DNA of 64,000 nt, from assembly GCF_035582795.1 (NCBI RefSeq), contig NC_134367.1, positions 106,874,062 to 106,938,061 on the forward strand, written 5' to 3'. This DNA is from Mycteria americana. Its lineage: Eukaryota; Chordata; Aves; Ciconiiformes; Ciconiidae. A program made the position numbers and the translations under genes. This document shows positions 36,348 to 50,019 of the stretch, piece after piece. How positions within the stretch are numbered: the first letter of the stretch is position 1; the number at the start of each line of letters is the position of its first letter. A model generated the notes under the pieces. The model searched no databases. It was not told where the DNA came from and saw nothing but the letters and a program-made list of their open reading frames with translations.

Positions 36348-36815
36348 CCCTGTGTTAACTTTCTCATTTGTGTAGTTGGACACTGCTGGAGCTTTAACTA
36401 AAACTAACTCTAATCATCCTTTCATCTGTGGAGGGTAAACAAACGGGACTTCTTAATATTTCCTTGTTCTTTAATGAGGTGTTTTCTCTTAGTTAACAAA
36501 AGTAGTAGGCTTCAATTTACCTCTGCTAAGATGTCTGACTGCAGTTCTGTTTTCTAGCTGAATATTTTCTGCCTTCTGGTCTGGTGTGGTACGAGCACAG
36601 TGAAGAGTGCTAATTGCCTGTGTTGTATTCCAAGACCATCTGCTGAAATCTGGGTTTACTATGCTGCTTCCTTTCTTTAACAGCTTATAATTCAATGCCC
36701 TCACTTTACTTCCAGGGCCTTGAGTTTCTTTGCCCATATTCTGGAAATCATTGCCCTCTCCACACACACACCAGTATTTCTCATTGGGATAGACAATTAG
36801 TGCAGCCAAAATTAT
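36348..36815. other. Unique non-coding sequence
   Basis: Nothing recognised. A 106-codon minus-strand frame (36489-36809) lacks a domain. Confidence 0.5.
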
Positions 36816-36816
36816 T

Positions 36817-37128
36817 ACATGGACAGTTTTTACACAGATTTTCCAGTTTTGCGGTTTTGTCCATTCCTTTTAATTTTGCCTTCCCGTTTATTCTTTTAAC
36901 TTTTCTTAGAACATGTAGTGGGGGAGTATAAGTACACATTGAAAGTGGGGTCTAAGGCTAGGAAGTGCTGTTTACATGGACAGTTTTTACACAGATTTTC
37001 CAGTTTTGCAGTTTTGTCCATTCCTTTTAATTTTGCCTTCCCGTTTATTCTTTTAACTTTTCTTAGAACACGTAGTGGGGGAGTATACGTACACATTGAA
37101 AGTGGGGTCTAAGGCTAGGAAGGGCTGT
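36817..37128. repeat. 157-bp tandem duplication, two copies
   Basis: Copy 1 (36817-36971) and copy 2 (36974-37128) are the same sequence with a period of 157 bases. I count four mismatches in about 155 aligned bases (for example 36853 G versus 37010 A). Both copies start 'acatggacagtttttacac' and end 'aaggctaggaag.gctgt'. The high identity, compared with the heavily decayed elements nearby, means a recent event. The duplicated unit contains no known element. Confidence 0.97.
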
Positions 37129-37129
37129 A

Positions 37130-40100
37130 GGAGCCAAGAGCCCTTCACTAGGAACACCCTGAATATACAGTAATAAGAGAACTGTGCTTGGGCTTACCCA
37201 ACAAGCGTAAGTAGGACCCCCAGGTTTCATGTTTAAATCCCTGAGTGTCACCTCTATCTGCCCATGTGCAGAGCTTGTTAGAGTTGCAAACCTGTGGTCT
37301 GAGAATGTTTATCAGCTGTAATAATCAAGCCCTAAACCATCTAATGCAATAATCCAAATCAATGTAATGCCTGTTGCTTCATTTGAGATGCCACAGCTGA
37401 CCACTGCCTCCACCTCCAAATGGCAAACAAGACTGTTTGGTGAAATAAATGGACTCTATAAGTTCTCAGAGGCAATATGTCTTATATTTTAATTTCCTTT
37501 CTTCTTCTAACAGTGGAAAATTAATTTTCCCTTTCTCCCTTTTACCCTTGTCTTAGCACTGATACAATGTCATGTCAAAAGAAAACAAGGCTGGGCAGTG
37601 GCAGAGCTGTTAGCCCAGAGGAGTATGCTCTCCATGCACTTACGTGTTGGGAAATGATGATGTGAGATTGTGATCTCTCTTGCAAGATAATCTTGCCCTA
37701 CATTATGACTTCCACTTGAGATTTTTTTAAGAGTTTTTTTTTCTTTCTTTCTTCATGCAAAAATCATGAAGTGTCACAAACTTTCTGTATTATGAATATT
37801 TCCAGAAGTCATGTGTTCCTTCCAGCTCCTTGCCAGTGAAGCACTGAACTATGTCCACCTGGGAAAATCTTCACTCCTACCATGGCATCAGTCCCCACAG
37901 AGCTTGAATAAAACACACCTACTCCTGGGTTGGCTTAGTGGTTGCAGATGCTCCTCAAGACTTGCCTGCTGCATTGATTTATAGGGATTTATCCTTTCCA
38001 TGAAAATTAGGTGCCTGCATTTGTTGTCATCATCTGAGTAAGCATGAGACATACTTAAAGCAAAAAGAAGTTTTGTCTTCATGAAGCAAAGTTTTTGATT
38101 ATTAAATAAGTTGCGCTTTTATAAAAGAAACACACAGAATCAATAAAATACAGATATAAAATATACCGAATATGAATCTCATGTTCAGTTGCTCCCATGG
38201 TAATTTTCTTCCAGAGAGTCTCTCAAAGACTCCCTTATAGCATGGGGTCCCATACTTTGCTTTCTCATTCTTCTTTACACCTGAGCATCTGGTAGCTTCT
38301 CAGTTCAAAGGAAATTCCAAAGCATTTATCAAGTAACCTTTTTCCCTTTTTTTGTGAATTTAGGGGACTTCGTTTTGTGGCGTTGCCAGTAGCTACTTGG
38401 CATAGGGAAGAATGGTAAAGGTGCACTCAGGCTATCTGACGGCACAACTCTGATGGGTGGATCAGGCCACAGTTTGTTAATTCTGCTGTCTCCTTGCCTA
38501 TCCTCACAGGCTGTAAAATGAACCGCATTCATAAGTGAACATGGTCACATTCTGCAGACTATATACCATATAAGATCCAGGTTTTTTGGTTCAGGTTTCT
38601 AACTTTCTACAGAGACTATCTATAGCAGAATACATCCTGCAAACTTTGGGACTGTTGTGACAATATTTCTTTTGGTATAATACCTTCCATTTTTTAATAA
38701 GCAGTTCATTGAAATGATCTTGACTTTTCAGATAAGAATGCACATTTTTAAGTACAGTAAAAGATTAATAAAAAGTGATGCCTTTTCAAGACAGGTTTTT
38801 ATTCTCAATAATTCCCAGTATTCTCAATAGATTACAAATCTTGGAAAAAATCCCCAAACCTTTTCAGCACACTTACACATTGTATATGTTCTATATATGT
38901 CTAATCATGCGATACAGATACTTATATATGCTAACACTACAGCACTAACATGGTTCCAACAAACAGTTTGAAAGACCATAATCACCTCTTTTCTAAAGCA
39001 AACTATGGGAGAATTCTGCTGATATTTTTTCATATACCTGTATTACTGGAACACATATTTTCCTTTAAATGTTCATTACTGCTCTGTGTGTGACATAAAC
39101 AGATAAAAGCAGTCAAGCACAATGTATTACACAATGAAATATTTTTGCGATAAACCTGGTTTCTGCTGAATTGAGGAGCAGCCAAAAGCAGACTAACCAG
39201 ACTTATTATTCAGCCTGATTTTGCTGGATTTATTCATTAAAAGGGTGTCAGCCCTTTCTGTTTTGTGTAAAAAAACATATGTATTTACGTTGAAATAATG
39301 ATCCTGTGTTGGACTGGCTTAGCGTAACAGTCTGTATTACTTTCCTCATTCTACAAACTGATACTTAGTTCTCTGCCAGTGAATCCAATGAAGGATCCCA
39401 ATGGAGAGCAATGGAGTACTCCTTGGTTGCGAAGAGGCTACAGTCAGCATTTCCAATAAGCTGCTAGAGCCAGAAAACCAGATGCCTCCACAGTAGGCCA
39501 TCTCCCTGTCTTGCTACTTCTGTTTCTGTACCAAATATTCAGGTTTTTCTGTCTGCCCAGAAAGCCGAAAGTTCTCATTTCTTGCATTTCCACTTGCAAT
39601 ACAACTTCACCTTTTTGGGGGTTTAAACATTGTCATAGTGCTGCGTCCTCCTTCCATCCACTCAAAACACTGCTGGTAGGATCAGATTCGTGACTTGGCA
39701 GTCTGATTGCACTCTTCCCTTTGCATTCCTGTATTAATTCTTTCCCCATTACTGTATCAAAAATAAACTTCTTATCTTTGTTTGTAAAATCCTACAGTGT
39801 TTATCTCCATCCTGTTTGATCTAGCACACAGTGATTTGCTTCCATCTTCCTCCATGCCTATAATGCTTGATTTGACCCTCTTTTCTTAGTCTAGTCCAAG
39901 CACAAGCACCATCCTATCAACTCCATCTACATCCTGAAAGCTACCATCTAATCGTCTTTGAAGTTAAGGGTGTCATGTTTCCAGAAATCATTCCTGTTCA
40001 TCATTTGACACACTGTGATTTCTGTCTGCATTTTTTTCTTATTTGGTTTTTCTGTTCTACTCAATTCCTACCTTAATTTAAAAACCTACAGTTTTTCTGA

Positions 40101-42890
40101 ATCACATCCTAACAAATATATTGTGAATATGAGTGCTTTAGGCAGCATCTCTTATTTTTTTAATTCTTTATGCAGTACCTACCACAACAGCTGCTTGACT
40201 GGGACTGTGATAGCACCCTTAAAGATCCCTCTTTTGGGGAATGTAAGTATGGAAAGGACATAGAGAGTTCCTCAGAGTCAGACTTGTTTAGGTAGTCAAG
40301 CTTGAATCTTGATCCTGTGCTTTGTGCAATGTGGATTATGCTCTGTCCTCATCAGCACACAAGCTAAACAGGAGTAGAAACAAAATGGGTACACAACGGG
40401 CACACCATGGCATTGCTTGCAGTGGAGATACTGGCAGTTAGTGTAACCCTAGTGGTGCTCACCTCTAGGAAGCTGAGGATTAACTCTGGGACCTGCAGAA
40501 TCAAGACCAGAAAAAAGGCTACGCATCTTCCACAACAAAATGCAACACAGGAAAACATAAAAAGCAGAGAGAAAACAATTTATACAATGAATGCAGAGAG
40601 GAAAAGGAAGGCACAATTTCAAAACCTGTTTTATTTTAAAAGGAACAAACAAACTATCATTTACATACTTCCAAAAACCTTCTTCCTTATTCCATCATTA
40701 AAAATAATACAAGTGTTGAAAGGACAGCTTAAGCCTTTTGACTCTTTTCTATAACATCCTTCTTCAACTCTGTCTTTTTCCCATGGAAGTAATAAAAAGC
40801 CTTGAAGTAAACAAAACTCAAGCAGACCTCCTAAAAGTTTCAGTGAATTCTAACAAGCACATCAGTTGGAGTATCTGTAATTATTTTATCATCTTTTGGT
40901 TTTATATTTTGTGCGTGGTTATTTTTATTTTTTCCCTTGATCTCCTGGGAATCATCTGATAGCTGACTCCCCCTGCGTTCCATGTTTACTCTGTGAGAAG
41001 AATATTTACAGCTGGGTAAGGAGGTGCAATATCGAATGGTCTGATTCTGCATCTCTGAATGTCTCCTGCCTCCCAAGCAATCCCTATTCCTTCTCTATTC
41101 AAAAAAAAAGCAATAGATTAATTTCCTTGCCTGAATTTGTCTGAATTTTGCATGATAAAACCATACTGGATATGCAGGAATAAGGCATTTCTGGAATGCT
41201 GGCCTATTTTTAACTCCATATATTTCAGTGGTCAAAGTTACGCAAGCATTTTCTAAAATAGTGCCACATGTCCTCGTAGTGGAACATGCATACCTTATGG
41301 TTTTATCATCAAATGTGGAAACAGCCCTAAACATCACAGGGAGACAGCTCAATGGGTGGTCTGAAACTCCTATCTTTCCTTCTTAGAGCAGAAAGGAAAC
41401 TCAAGTATCAAGTCCTTGCAGAAGAGACTAATGCGTGGCTAGAAGATCAGATAATTACGGGACAGTTTACCCTGATAAGGTCATTAAACCTTGCTTTTTC
41501 TTAGGATCACATGCTTAACAACTTTTAATCAGCAGTTTGGGGTTTGAAGAAGTGGGTGGCCAGTTAGTCTCTTATTCAGCTTTTCACAATCAATGTAATG
41601 ATATGCTATGGATATTGTAAAGCATTAGGATCTTTATATTCATACTATAGGATGCAAAGACAACTTCTATCTCTGCAATGGATGGATTTTCCTTCATTTA
41701 GACCTACATTAAAATATCCACTACAAAAGCCATGCCTGCAAAAGACAACAGGAGAAGCTTTTTTTTTTCCTTGGAATGTGTGAAATCTGTTGTTTGGTAA
41801 TTGCTATTTTTAATGTAGCAGTGTAGCACAGTGCAGTGTTCACTAGCACTTTATATATCTCTGCACGTAAAGATTACAAGGTGATTAATCGTTCAGCCTG
41901 GATTTTTCTAATGTAAATCTTTATCTGTAGAATGTATCCAGTCTGAAAAATAGATGAACTTCAAAATCTCAAATTTTTTAAGCCATGTACTTTATGTGAG
42001 TTGCTAAGGCCTTGTTCCCTCAGACTTCTCCTTTTCAGTCGTTGGACCTAATGTAGCTTCATTAGCTTGACAGGAGACTTTTCATCCTTTTCATGAAAGT
42101 ACAAGTCTGCCAACTAAAACCTTCCCTAAAATCTGCTGGTCAAGGTCTGCTTTCAGATCAAACTAATGTCCATACACTTGCTCTTAGGACACTTGCTGTG
42201 GATTTAGACTAGCAAACCAAGTGGAATTTGATCTGGAGTGTATCCCAAAGTCAGAAGGACAGTGTCTGTATTACGGAAATACTAAGTGTTCTCAGTGTAT
42301 GTCATAGGTTTCCTTCTGTCTTTTAATCAAATCATTGAAGTATGCAAATGAGAAAAAATGTTGCAAATGCAAAATATTTGTGAAAACTGGGGGAAAAAAG
42401 TTTTGGTTAAACTCCAAGCTCCATGATCTTTTCTTTTTCCCTTTGAGTGAATGACATTCAAATTTTGAAAAAGTAAAGCATTAAACAAATCATATTCACT
42501 TTTGTACAGCAATGCTGTTTACATTCTTGGACAATCAAGAAAACCAAAAGACATAATCAGTTTTGCTTCTCCTTCCCATCTCCTTGCCTTGCTGGCGGTC
42601 TGACTAACACAACACCCTTGGGGATGGGCTGCAAATGCTGCAGGGCAAAGTAGGAAAAAATATTTTTAAGCAGCTCTAACTTACCTTTGTCTTTTTAAAA
42701 TCTTGAAAATACTCCTATTAATGCAGCCTTTTGTAGACTTTCCTCTCCTACCAAAGCTTAAATTTTTGGTCTAAGTTACTTGACAGTGACCCTTTTCAAA
42801 CACTCAAATCAAACATGTAACTTTATTTGCAGTTCCTGAGGCAACCACTGTAAATGGCAGTAACACAAAGAATTGCTGTAAGTTTACTGT
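37130..42890. other. Unique non-coding sequence
   Basis: About 5.8 kb. A 115-codon plus-strand frame (40407-40754) is lysine-rich and has no domain. T- and A-rich short tracts occur near 37735, 41101 and 41760. No gene or mobile element recognised. Confidence 0.55.
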
Positions 42891-42909
42891 TATGTCACTA
42901 TGGTGTCCA

Positions 42910-42919
42910 TATATAAAAG
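42910..42919 (+). promoter_or_regulatory. TATA-like box upstream of a CpG-dense patch
   Basis: TATATAAAAG fits the TATA consensus and lies about 80 bases upstream of the CpG-dense patch at 42990-43330. If used, initiation would fall near 42940-42950. TATA-like strings are frequent in AT-rich DNA, so the case rests on the juxtaposition only. Confidence 0.22.
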
Positions 42920-42989
42920 CAAACTACTGTTTTCTCTGGAGCTGTAATAAATACATTTTAAGGCACCCAGTTGCTAAGGGCGCTGATTG

Positions 42990-43330
42990 CTTTCAAGAAG
43001 GAACTCAAAACCACGTTTTGCTGGCCACTGGGAAGGGGCCCAGGCAGCCCCGAGTGTCCCACCCCGGCACCCAGCAGCACACCCTGCCACGACTGCCTCT
43101 GCACCGCCTGGCAGAAAGAGGGAAAGGGCTGGCTCCGTCCCCCGGGCCAGCGCCGCAAATCCAGGGGCGGTGGGTAGGTGCCGGGGCGTCAGGCAGGCTT
43201 GGTGGTGGGAGACCGGCAAAGCCATCAGCGCTCCTGGATGGTCCCCCTCGCACAGTGTCACAGCTCCCAGCGGGTTATCAACTCCGACGGCTTCTACTCT
43301 CCCTATTCGGCAAGTAGCCGAGCAATGGGA
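42990..43330. promoter_or_regulatory. CpG-dense, GC-rich patch
   Basis: About 21 CpG dinucleotides in roughly 330 bp, including 'cccgggccagcgccgc'. It is sharply set off from AT-rich flanks. Frames are open on both strands (for example 141 codons at 42892-43317 plus, 95 and 82 codons on the minus strand), as expected from low stop-codon frequency in GC-rich DNA. None has a family signature. It could be a small CpG-island promoter of an unannotated transcript, an exon, or an old GC-rich insertion. Confidence 0.33.
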
Positions 43331-46300
43331 CCCCAGACATTTTGGGGTTATCGTAGCAAAGCTCCCAGCTACTCATGTGTATCCTTGAATGTGTGCACTC
43401 TCAGGCAACCTGTTGGGATCAGGAGAAAAATCTGAGGGTGCTACTTAAAAATTTGGTGCTGCAAGGATGTCTGCTACCTCGCTAGCTCTTCCCCAGGTGT
43501 TTTCTAATGGCATGTTTTCACAAAGATATTCTAAAATGAAAAATTATTAACAAAATACTGGCTTTGGTTCCAACACTTAGGCCATTTTTACATGTGCAAA
43601 TGGGGTAGCAAGAACCTCTACTCAGGAAAGTCTTTGTGGCAAAGGATCCCTCTGTGGCACCAGGTATGTCTGCAGCTGACTCCATACCATACATCCCACT
43701 CTCCTTCATAGCACTTGGTCTTCAGAGATGAGCTAAGGTGCAGAGCCAGCACTGTCTCTTCTCTGGCAACTCGTGACTTGAGGGTCCTGCAAACGGGCTT
43801 TAGATGAAACAATCTGCAGGTTCCTTTTGCATCCATTACATTTCCTTCCCAGCAACCTTCCTGTGGAGCAGTTTGTATGAGAGACCCCTCCTTCACTGAG
43901 GAAAGAGGGGAGAGGAAATGCCAGCGCACGTTTACTGACAAGGAGCTTGGAGGGAACCTCTCCCGTTAGCACATGGGATTTCAGAAGAGGCCACCTGTTT
44001 ACTGTTTATGCAATTATCCTCAGGTCCGTGTGGATATGAGCGTACCGCCAGCACAGTATGCATGTGTTTGCTGGTGCAACTGGGAGCAGAGGGCTCTGTA
44101 TGTGTTGTACCTTTCCACGGTCAGACAGGTACAATTCCCTTTCTCATTCTTTCTCTCTTCGGTCTAAATATAGTCCCCAAAAATACACTAACTGCCCTGA
44201 TTTCTTTCCTGGGAAAAGAAGAGATACATTGGCCCTAGTAGTCAGAAATACTTAATGTTTCAAGCAGGATGCATGGGCAGATTAAAAAAAAATTACATGC
44301 CTAACTCACATCAAAATGTATTTCACAGGATGCAGTTACCATGAAGACGCTGTTAATTATCTTTTAAAAAAATTACAGCTACTAACTCACTAATATTTTC
44401 CTTACTTTTCACACTACAGTAAGGCAGGAGCTGGTGAGAGTAAGTAGCTATTCCCTTTTCAGAAACTGTTCTTAAAGATCTCAGAAGAAGTGGACATATA
44501 TTTACTCATATTTACCTGAATGTTGCCCCTGTCATACCAGTCTGTAGTTTCCTGATGAAACTGAAATATTTAAAGATACACAAGTCATTTTTATTATAAA
44601 ATACGTCTTTCAATCCTCTACCTTTGCTTTTACTCATCTTGGTTCACCCCTTCTAAGGCTTTACTTTAAAAGTACTGAAGTATTGTGGCATGCTATCCCT
44701 TCACAGGTGTTGTAATACAGTTTTAAAGAGAAAACAGAAAATGCAGGTAAAGTTATATTAATTTTAGAATGTTCTACATCTTAAAAAGAAACTACCACAA
44801 AAATAAAGGCTCAGAAATAAGACAGTGTTATCCCATAATTCCATTTCTCTTGTGTCTTTTTTTTCTAATTGGGCACCACTATTTTCCAAGGCCAGAATCC
44901 TGAGAGCCAGGTCAGACCTGCCCATGTCTTCATCTTCCTTTTCTCACCTGCTTTTGCATGAAGGTGTTTCTACGAAGACCCCATGGTCCAATAAGGCTGT
45001 ACAGTAAAATAACAGTAACTAATCTGTCCCAGTCACACTGGTGAGCCAAGACCCATCTGAAAGTAAACAGCCTTTTCGTTACCAATAATTTCATATACAA
45101 ATTTTCAAAAAGCTTACGACTCCTGCAATGCAAACCGAACACAACTGAAGTTGCAAGTCATGGGACACTTCTAATTTAGTGTCAGCGGATGCAGATCTGT
45201 ATTTCTACAGATGCTCTACATCTACGTAAGAAATTTCGCTTTGGCTGGGAATGATGAAGAAGAGCACGATGCACAGCACCGCGGCCATCCAAAACCTTAC
45301 ACAGCCTTAGCAGCCTTTCCAACAACATTGCACTAGCTACGTTTCTGGTCTGTTTGGAAAACACAAAGACTGTATTTATGCTTTCACATCATCTCAATTT
45401 TCTTCCAAAACCCAGCAGAAGGAAGAACATACAGACACCTTACTGCTACACCACGGTTGTGCTTCTGACTCACCTGTCAGAAGGGACATAACTCTGCCGT
45501 GTTTGCTCAGCCGGCTGTCCAGCCTCAGAGGTGAATTTGCTGAGTGCCCTGTGGCCTCTGCCAGCTGTGGTGTGGCCACATGAAATTCGTACAGTTGCTC
45601 CCGCCCAGGCCGATCCAAAGCGCTGCGCAAAGTTTTAGTGAGGCTAAAACTTGTTCACCAGCAACTGAAGCATTCAGGGCACGAAAAAATAATTATTTAT
45701 CACCACAGAATGCATTAAAAGGCACAAGGAGGTAAAATTATGTTTAAGAGAGAAAGCAGAAGAAATTCAGGTCCTCTTAGTGAAAACTGCATAAGCCTGT
45801 CCTTACCGTTGAGCACAGTTGTAAGTTGCAGTGGCTGTGATGAATGTAATTAATGGATGCAAAATGGGAGCGTAATCCACCTTCAGCACAATACTTAATC
45901 CCTGCAGTGGTGCTGTGGTGAATATCAAGGCTACGGCTTATGCACATGCAGCCTGCTTTTAACAATGTAGGCACCCTGAGGATGCAAGGCAGAATTTCAG
46001 CAGCAATCAGTGCTCTAAAATATTGTGGCTTCTGAACAACTTTTGGGACTGTTTTGGGAGGGGGAGAGGGCATTGGGGTGAATGAGGTTGCTAAAAGTCA
46101 AACTGAAAGATTCTACGGCTTTTCCATGTTTCTCTTTGAAAGTTGCAGACAGTGAAAAAGAAACTTTTAGGCAACCACAGAAACACGATCTTAACTTCTT
46201 TCTCTCCAGTTTCATATTTTCTTAGCATAAAAGGAAGAAATTTTGAAAAAGTAACCTTTTTTCTTTTTCTATTAAATATGGACAAATATGGGAAAATAAA

Positions 46301-49300
46301 TTCTCTAAGTGGGCAGAATTTCAAGCAGTATTTTTCTGTTATGTCCTTTTTGACTGAAAAAATACCCCTCTTGACTTGTTCTAGTAGGAAGCTAAGAACA
46401 CGTTTGTGAAAATATAAGTATGCAGAAAGGATGATGGTAAAATGCTTCAGGGATCAATATGGTGATCAATTAGTTCAGCATATGTAGTGCCATTCCAGGT
46501 AAGGGAATCCAAAAGAGATAGAAGCATTTTCTTGTGGCATTTACAATCTATATCAGGACTAGTCCCAGGAAAACTGAGAGGACTTCTAAAGATAATTTTT
46601 AAAATGAGTAAATGGTTTTGGTAAATGGAAAATAAGATTATTTATTCTGAGCTAAAAATGCTTTTGGCACAGGAAAATACACAGAGGAACCCAGTGGCTG
46701 ATCATCTGGAAATCAAACATTTTATTCTGTGAAGCCTGTTAGTGTTTCTTACAATGTCCAGATTCAGCAAGTGTGGCAAAATAAGACTTTATGTTAGACA
46801 GGCAGCATGTTAAAATTCAGCATGTTAAATAACCATCCAAAGTAGAAATATAGACACATTTATGTTTTAATTAGAATTCTCTTAATTGCATTTTTTCTTC
46901 ATCTAGGAAGTGAGAGGTAAAGGAAATGTAGCTTACGTTTGTGCTTTGTGAACTGTTTGAGAAGACATGTCTCACGTCCCAAAGAGTTTGTTAAGAGAGA
47001 CAAGATTTCAGCTGACCTACTCCAGATTTTATGGTATTACCCGCGAGCAACCCAAGGCGGGAAGTATATCTGTGCTTCATTTTAAATGAAAGAAGACCTA
47101 AGAGCTAGGAAGAGTTACCAGAAGCATCTGTTGTAAGAGTAAGGGACAGCACAAAGAAAGAGCAAATTCAAGATGCAGAAAAGGGTATAAAGAATGAGGT
47201 TAGTCTATCTGGAAGAACGCAGAGCAGAATATGCAAGCAGGAAATAAAAGATATAGGCAGGTGTGAGGTGACGAACACAGCCTCATGAAGATAAAGTTAG
47301 GGCGTCTGGATGTTGTGACGTAATGCTAAGCCAATGAAAGGAGCTCATCTGAGAAGGGCAATTCTATTAAAAGAGCAAGATAAAATAAAAAGTTGAAATA
47401 TTTAAAGCACGTTACTATTAATTCAGAAACTTACCAGTTCACATATTCCAAGATATCACCAGATTCTGTGTTGGGGTAAAAAGGAAGCTTCTGCTAAAAT
47501 GAAGGGGAAAACAGTGCCTTATAACATTTAAGACAGATTTACAGAACGCCCATTACGGGTGCTTATCAAAGATGAGTGTAGCTACAGAAGTCCCCCAGTA
47601 ACCGGAAAAGAATTCTTTTAATGTTTTTTTGGGGGTATAACTATAACAATTACCAGGCACCCTATTGAATTTCTGTGAATTGGAAAGGGATTCCCAGTTA
47701 TTTTTAAAAACTCTACCTCTGACACATGCTTTTCAGTGACTTTACATGGGCTTAAAATCTTGAGCTATAGACTTTTCTCACTCAGTGCAGTCATAGTCTC
47801 CCAACAATGTAAAACATTAGCATTTAGCTATAGCAAGTTAATCACTGCAAACCTGAGGTATGCAATGTAAATGAACTTCTGGCACTTCTGACAATTGTAG
47901 TGGTCATGAACTTTTGGTAATTACAGCTACCCAAACTTGAAACTCCTTAGACTTAAGACCAAATTTCTGCTAGACAAGCCAAAAATAAAGTACACCATAA
48001 ATGTGTCCACAGATGCCATGTTAAATTGCCTGAACTGGGAAGCAATTTTCATATTTGGTGTGCATGGGCACTGTAAAGTTGCTTGTACTCATAATACCGC
48101 TTGTACCATTTGAATCCTTTTTACATTTTTCACATCATTCTAAGAACTTCAGAATATTTTGCACATACTAACCAAATTTCGTAATGTTTCAAGGAGGCAT
48201 TAGCTCACTGAGGCATCAGATGCCTACACTCTTCTTTTCAGGAGGATATTTTTTTTTTCAGACAGCGTTGAGTAATAGATCTACCCAAGTGCTGATGAGA
48301 TCTCAGTAAAACTCCAGCCAGTTTCCATTGTATCTGGCCAGTCCTCAGGGTTGGGCAGGTTTTCTCATATGTTTAATAACCCTCACCTCTTGAGGAACTG
48401 AAGAGACTGACCAGAGAGGATAACATTTGTATTAAAATTGTAAGTGAAATTTTTAAAATGTTCTTGCAAGCTGGTAAGTGTTCTTTTAAAGTGGAAAAAC
48501 CACCATCGAAAATTACAGGCAATAATCAGTTCCTCTGAGAGTTATTTGTTTAACTTGAGTTTACTTTTAACAGGTGTTCTCATAAGCAGGAGAGACTTTA
48601 TTCCTTGTTTTGATTTATGATTCCCAGATTTAATACTCTGCATTTCTTCAGACTAAATTGTGTTGTGCACCGACTGACCTAGTGCACAGAAGGTCTTGCT
48701 TCCTCTAGATCTGGTGCAATTGTTCCTCATAATTTGACCTCCACTTTTGATCAATACCTTGCTATCAATTATTTATTTGTTATTGTTACACTGTTGAAAT
48801 AATGGATTGGACAGTTATCCTTGAAGAGTTCTGAGTAACTTAAAAACGCAAGTAACACCAACAGTCATCAAATTCAACACAGAAGAAAGAAGAAAAGTCC
48901 ACTATGCACAAATCACCTCCGGTAGAAAAGTCCGGGTTTTCAAAAGAAACTTACCATAGCTTACTTCAGCTGGCGTTCAGCTGCTGAGCCCATGAGCTAC
49001 ATCTTTGTTCCTGGAGGGGCTTCACTATAAGGCTAGTCCAAAACAATGTTTTACTTACACAGACACACTTACCCCAAACTCCTGAGATGACTTGGTGCCT
49101 ACATCCTAAGACAGCAATGAGGAATGAAGCAGAGGAAACTTTTCCCTAAAGAAGGCCTTAAATGAATACAGCAGCAGATAAAATGTTCTCTTGCAAAGGT
49201 CTTGGCCTCTAGAAAATACAGTGATGAAGAACTGCCAACTCCAGCACCACCTATATGTAATGGATGAATTTAGGAGACGATTTCTTAGTGATGCTGGTAC

Positions 49301-49420
49301 ACTCTGCTTAAGCTGCTGGCTGTCTCAAGTGTGGGTGTTCCTGATTCTCTTGTTTATACACATAATATTTAGGAAAGCTGTGTCTTCCCAAGGGTCCAAT
49401 TTCAGTAACAGGGGTCAATG
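43331..49420. other. Unique non-coding sequence
   Basis: About 6 kb without recognised gene or element. Frames of 60-107 codons occur between 43518 and 46409, overlapping on both strands without domain signatures. From 46410 to 49190 even these are absent. Confidence 0.55.
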
Positions 49421-49422
49421 AT

Positions 49423-49497
49423 GATTGAAGTCAATGGGATTTCAAAATACGCTTAAAGATAAACACATGCTTTGGAACATTGCTCAATCAGAGCCAG
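49423..49497 (-). repeat. Ancient palindromic mini-element (CCCTGATTCAGCAAAG type), copy 2
   Basis: It begins 'gattgaagtcaatgggattt', then 'cgcttaaagataaacacatg', and ends 'ttgctcaatcagagccag'. Its reverse complement lines up block by block with 11591-11660 (ctgatt.agcaa, aagcatgtg, ctttaag). This copy preserves the 'ttgaagtcaatggg' core that copy 1 has lost. Confidence 0.65.
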
Positions 49498-50015
49498 AAT
49501 GAATGGTGCTGTTCAGTATCTCTAATCGATAGCTCTCCTCTTTTTGAGATGTGTAATATCTGATTATGGTCTTTATCTGCTCTCTGCCTTAAGAGTCTGT
49601 AAAACTCCTTCTATTTGTCCTTTTGCTTTAGGGGTAGGTTTTTTTAGTTGAAAGCCTGGTCTGCTGATCTGAGAAAATATTCTGAGATATTTAATAGCCA
49701 AAATTGAATATCCACTCTATTTTATTTACAGCTCACATTTGGCCTTTCAAAGTCCTCATTTCCAGAACCTCTCGCATTTTCTGCTCCATGAATTCTTAAT
49801 GAGTTCCAGTTGAAAGTGCTACAGATCCACATTTGGATCATAAAACCCCCCTGAAAGGTACCGTATGGCTTCCCCCAAGCCCCCACTCCACCCTGCTGCT
49901 CTAGCCTCCCCTGCTTTTTGCTAAATGTTGGCAATTTCACCAGCAGACGGGCTGACCCGCTATGTTTTAAAATCCTTTTAATCCCCTTTATAGTAACAGA
50001 AACATTTGAGACTGA
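49498..50015. other. Unique non-coding sequence
   Basis: A 138-codon minus-strand frame (49722-50138) extends into the next block. It has no domain signature. Confidence 0.5.
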
Positions 50016-50019
50016 TCTT

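Noticed and set aside
42892..43317. Several overlapping frames on both strands in a GC-rich patch
   Set aside because: GC-rich DNA lacks stop codons by composition. Openness in many frames at once argues against any one being coding.
46441..46575. Possible CR1-like stretch
   Set aside because: Only isolated short words fit, and the block order of a CR1 end is not reproduced.
47690..47755. Possible MIR core fragment
   Set aside because: Only a loose 'ttcccag...cagtgactt' similarity, below what I can support.
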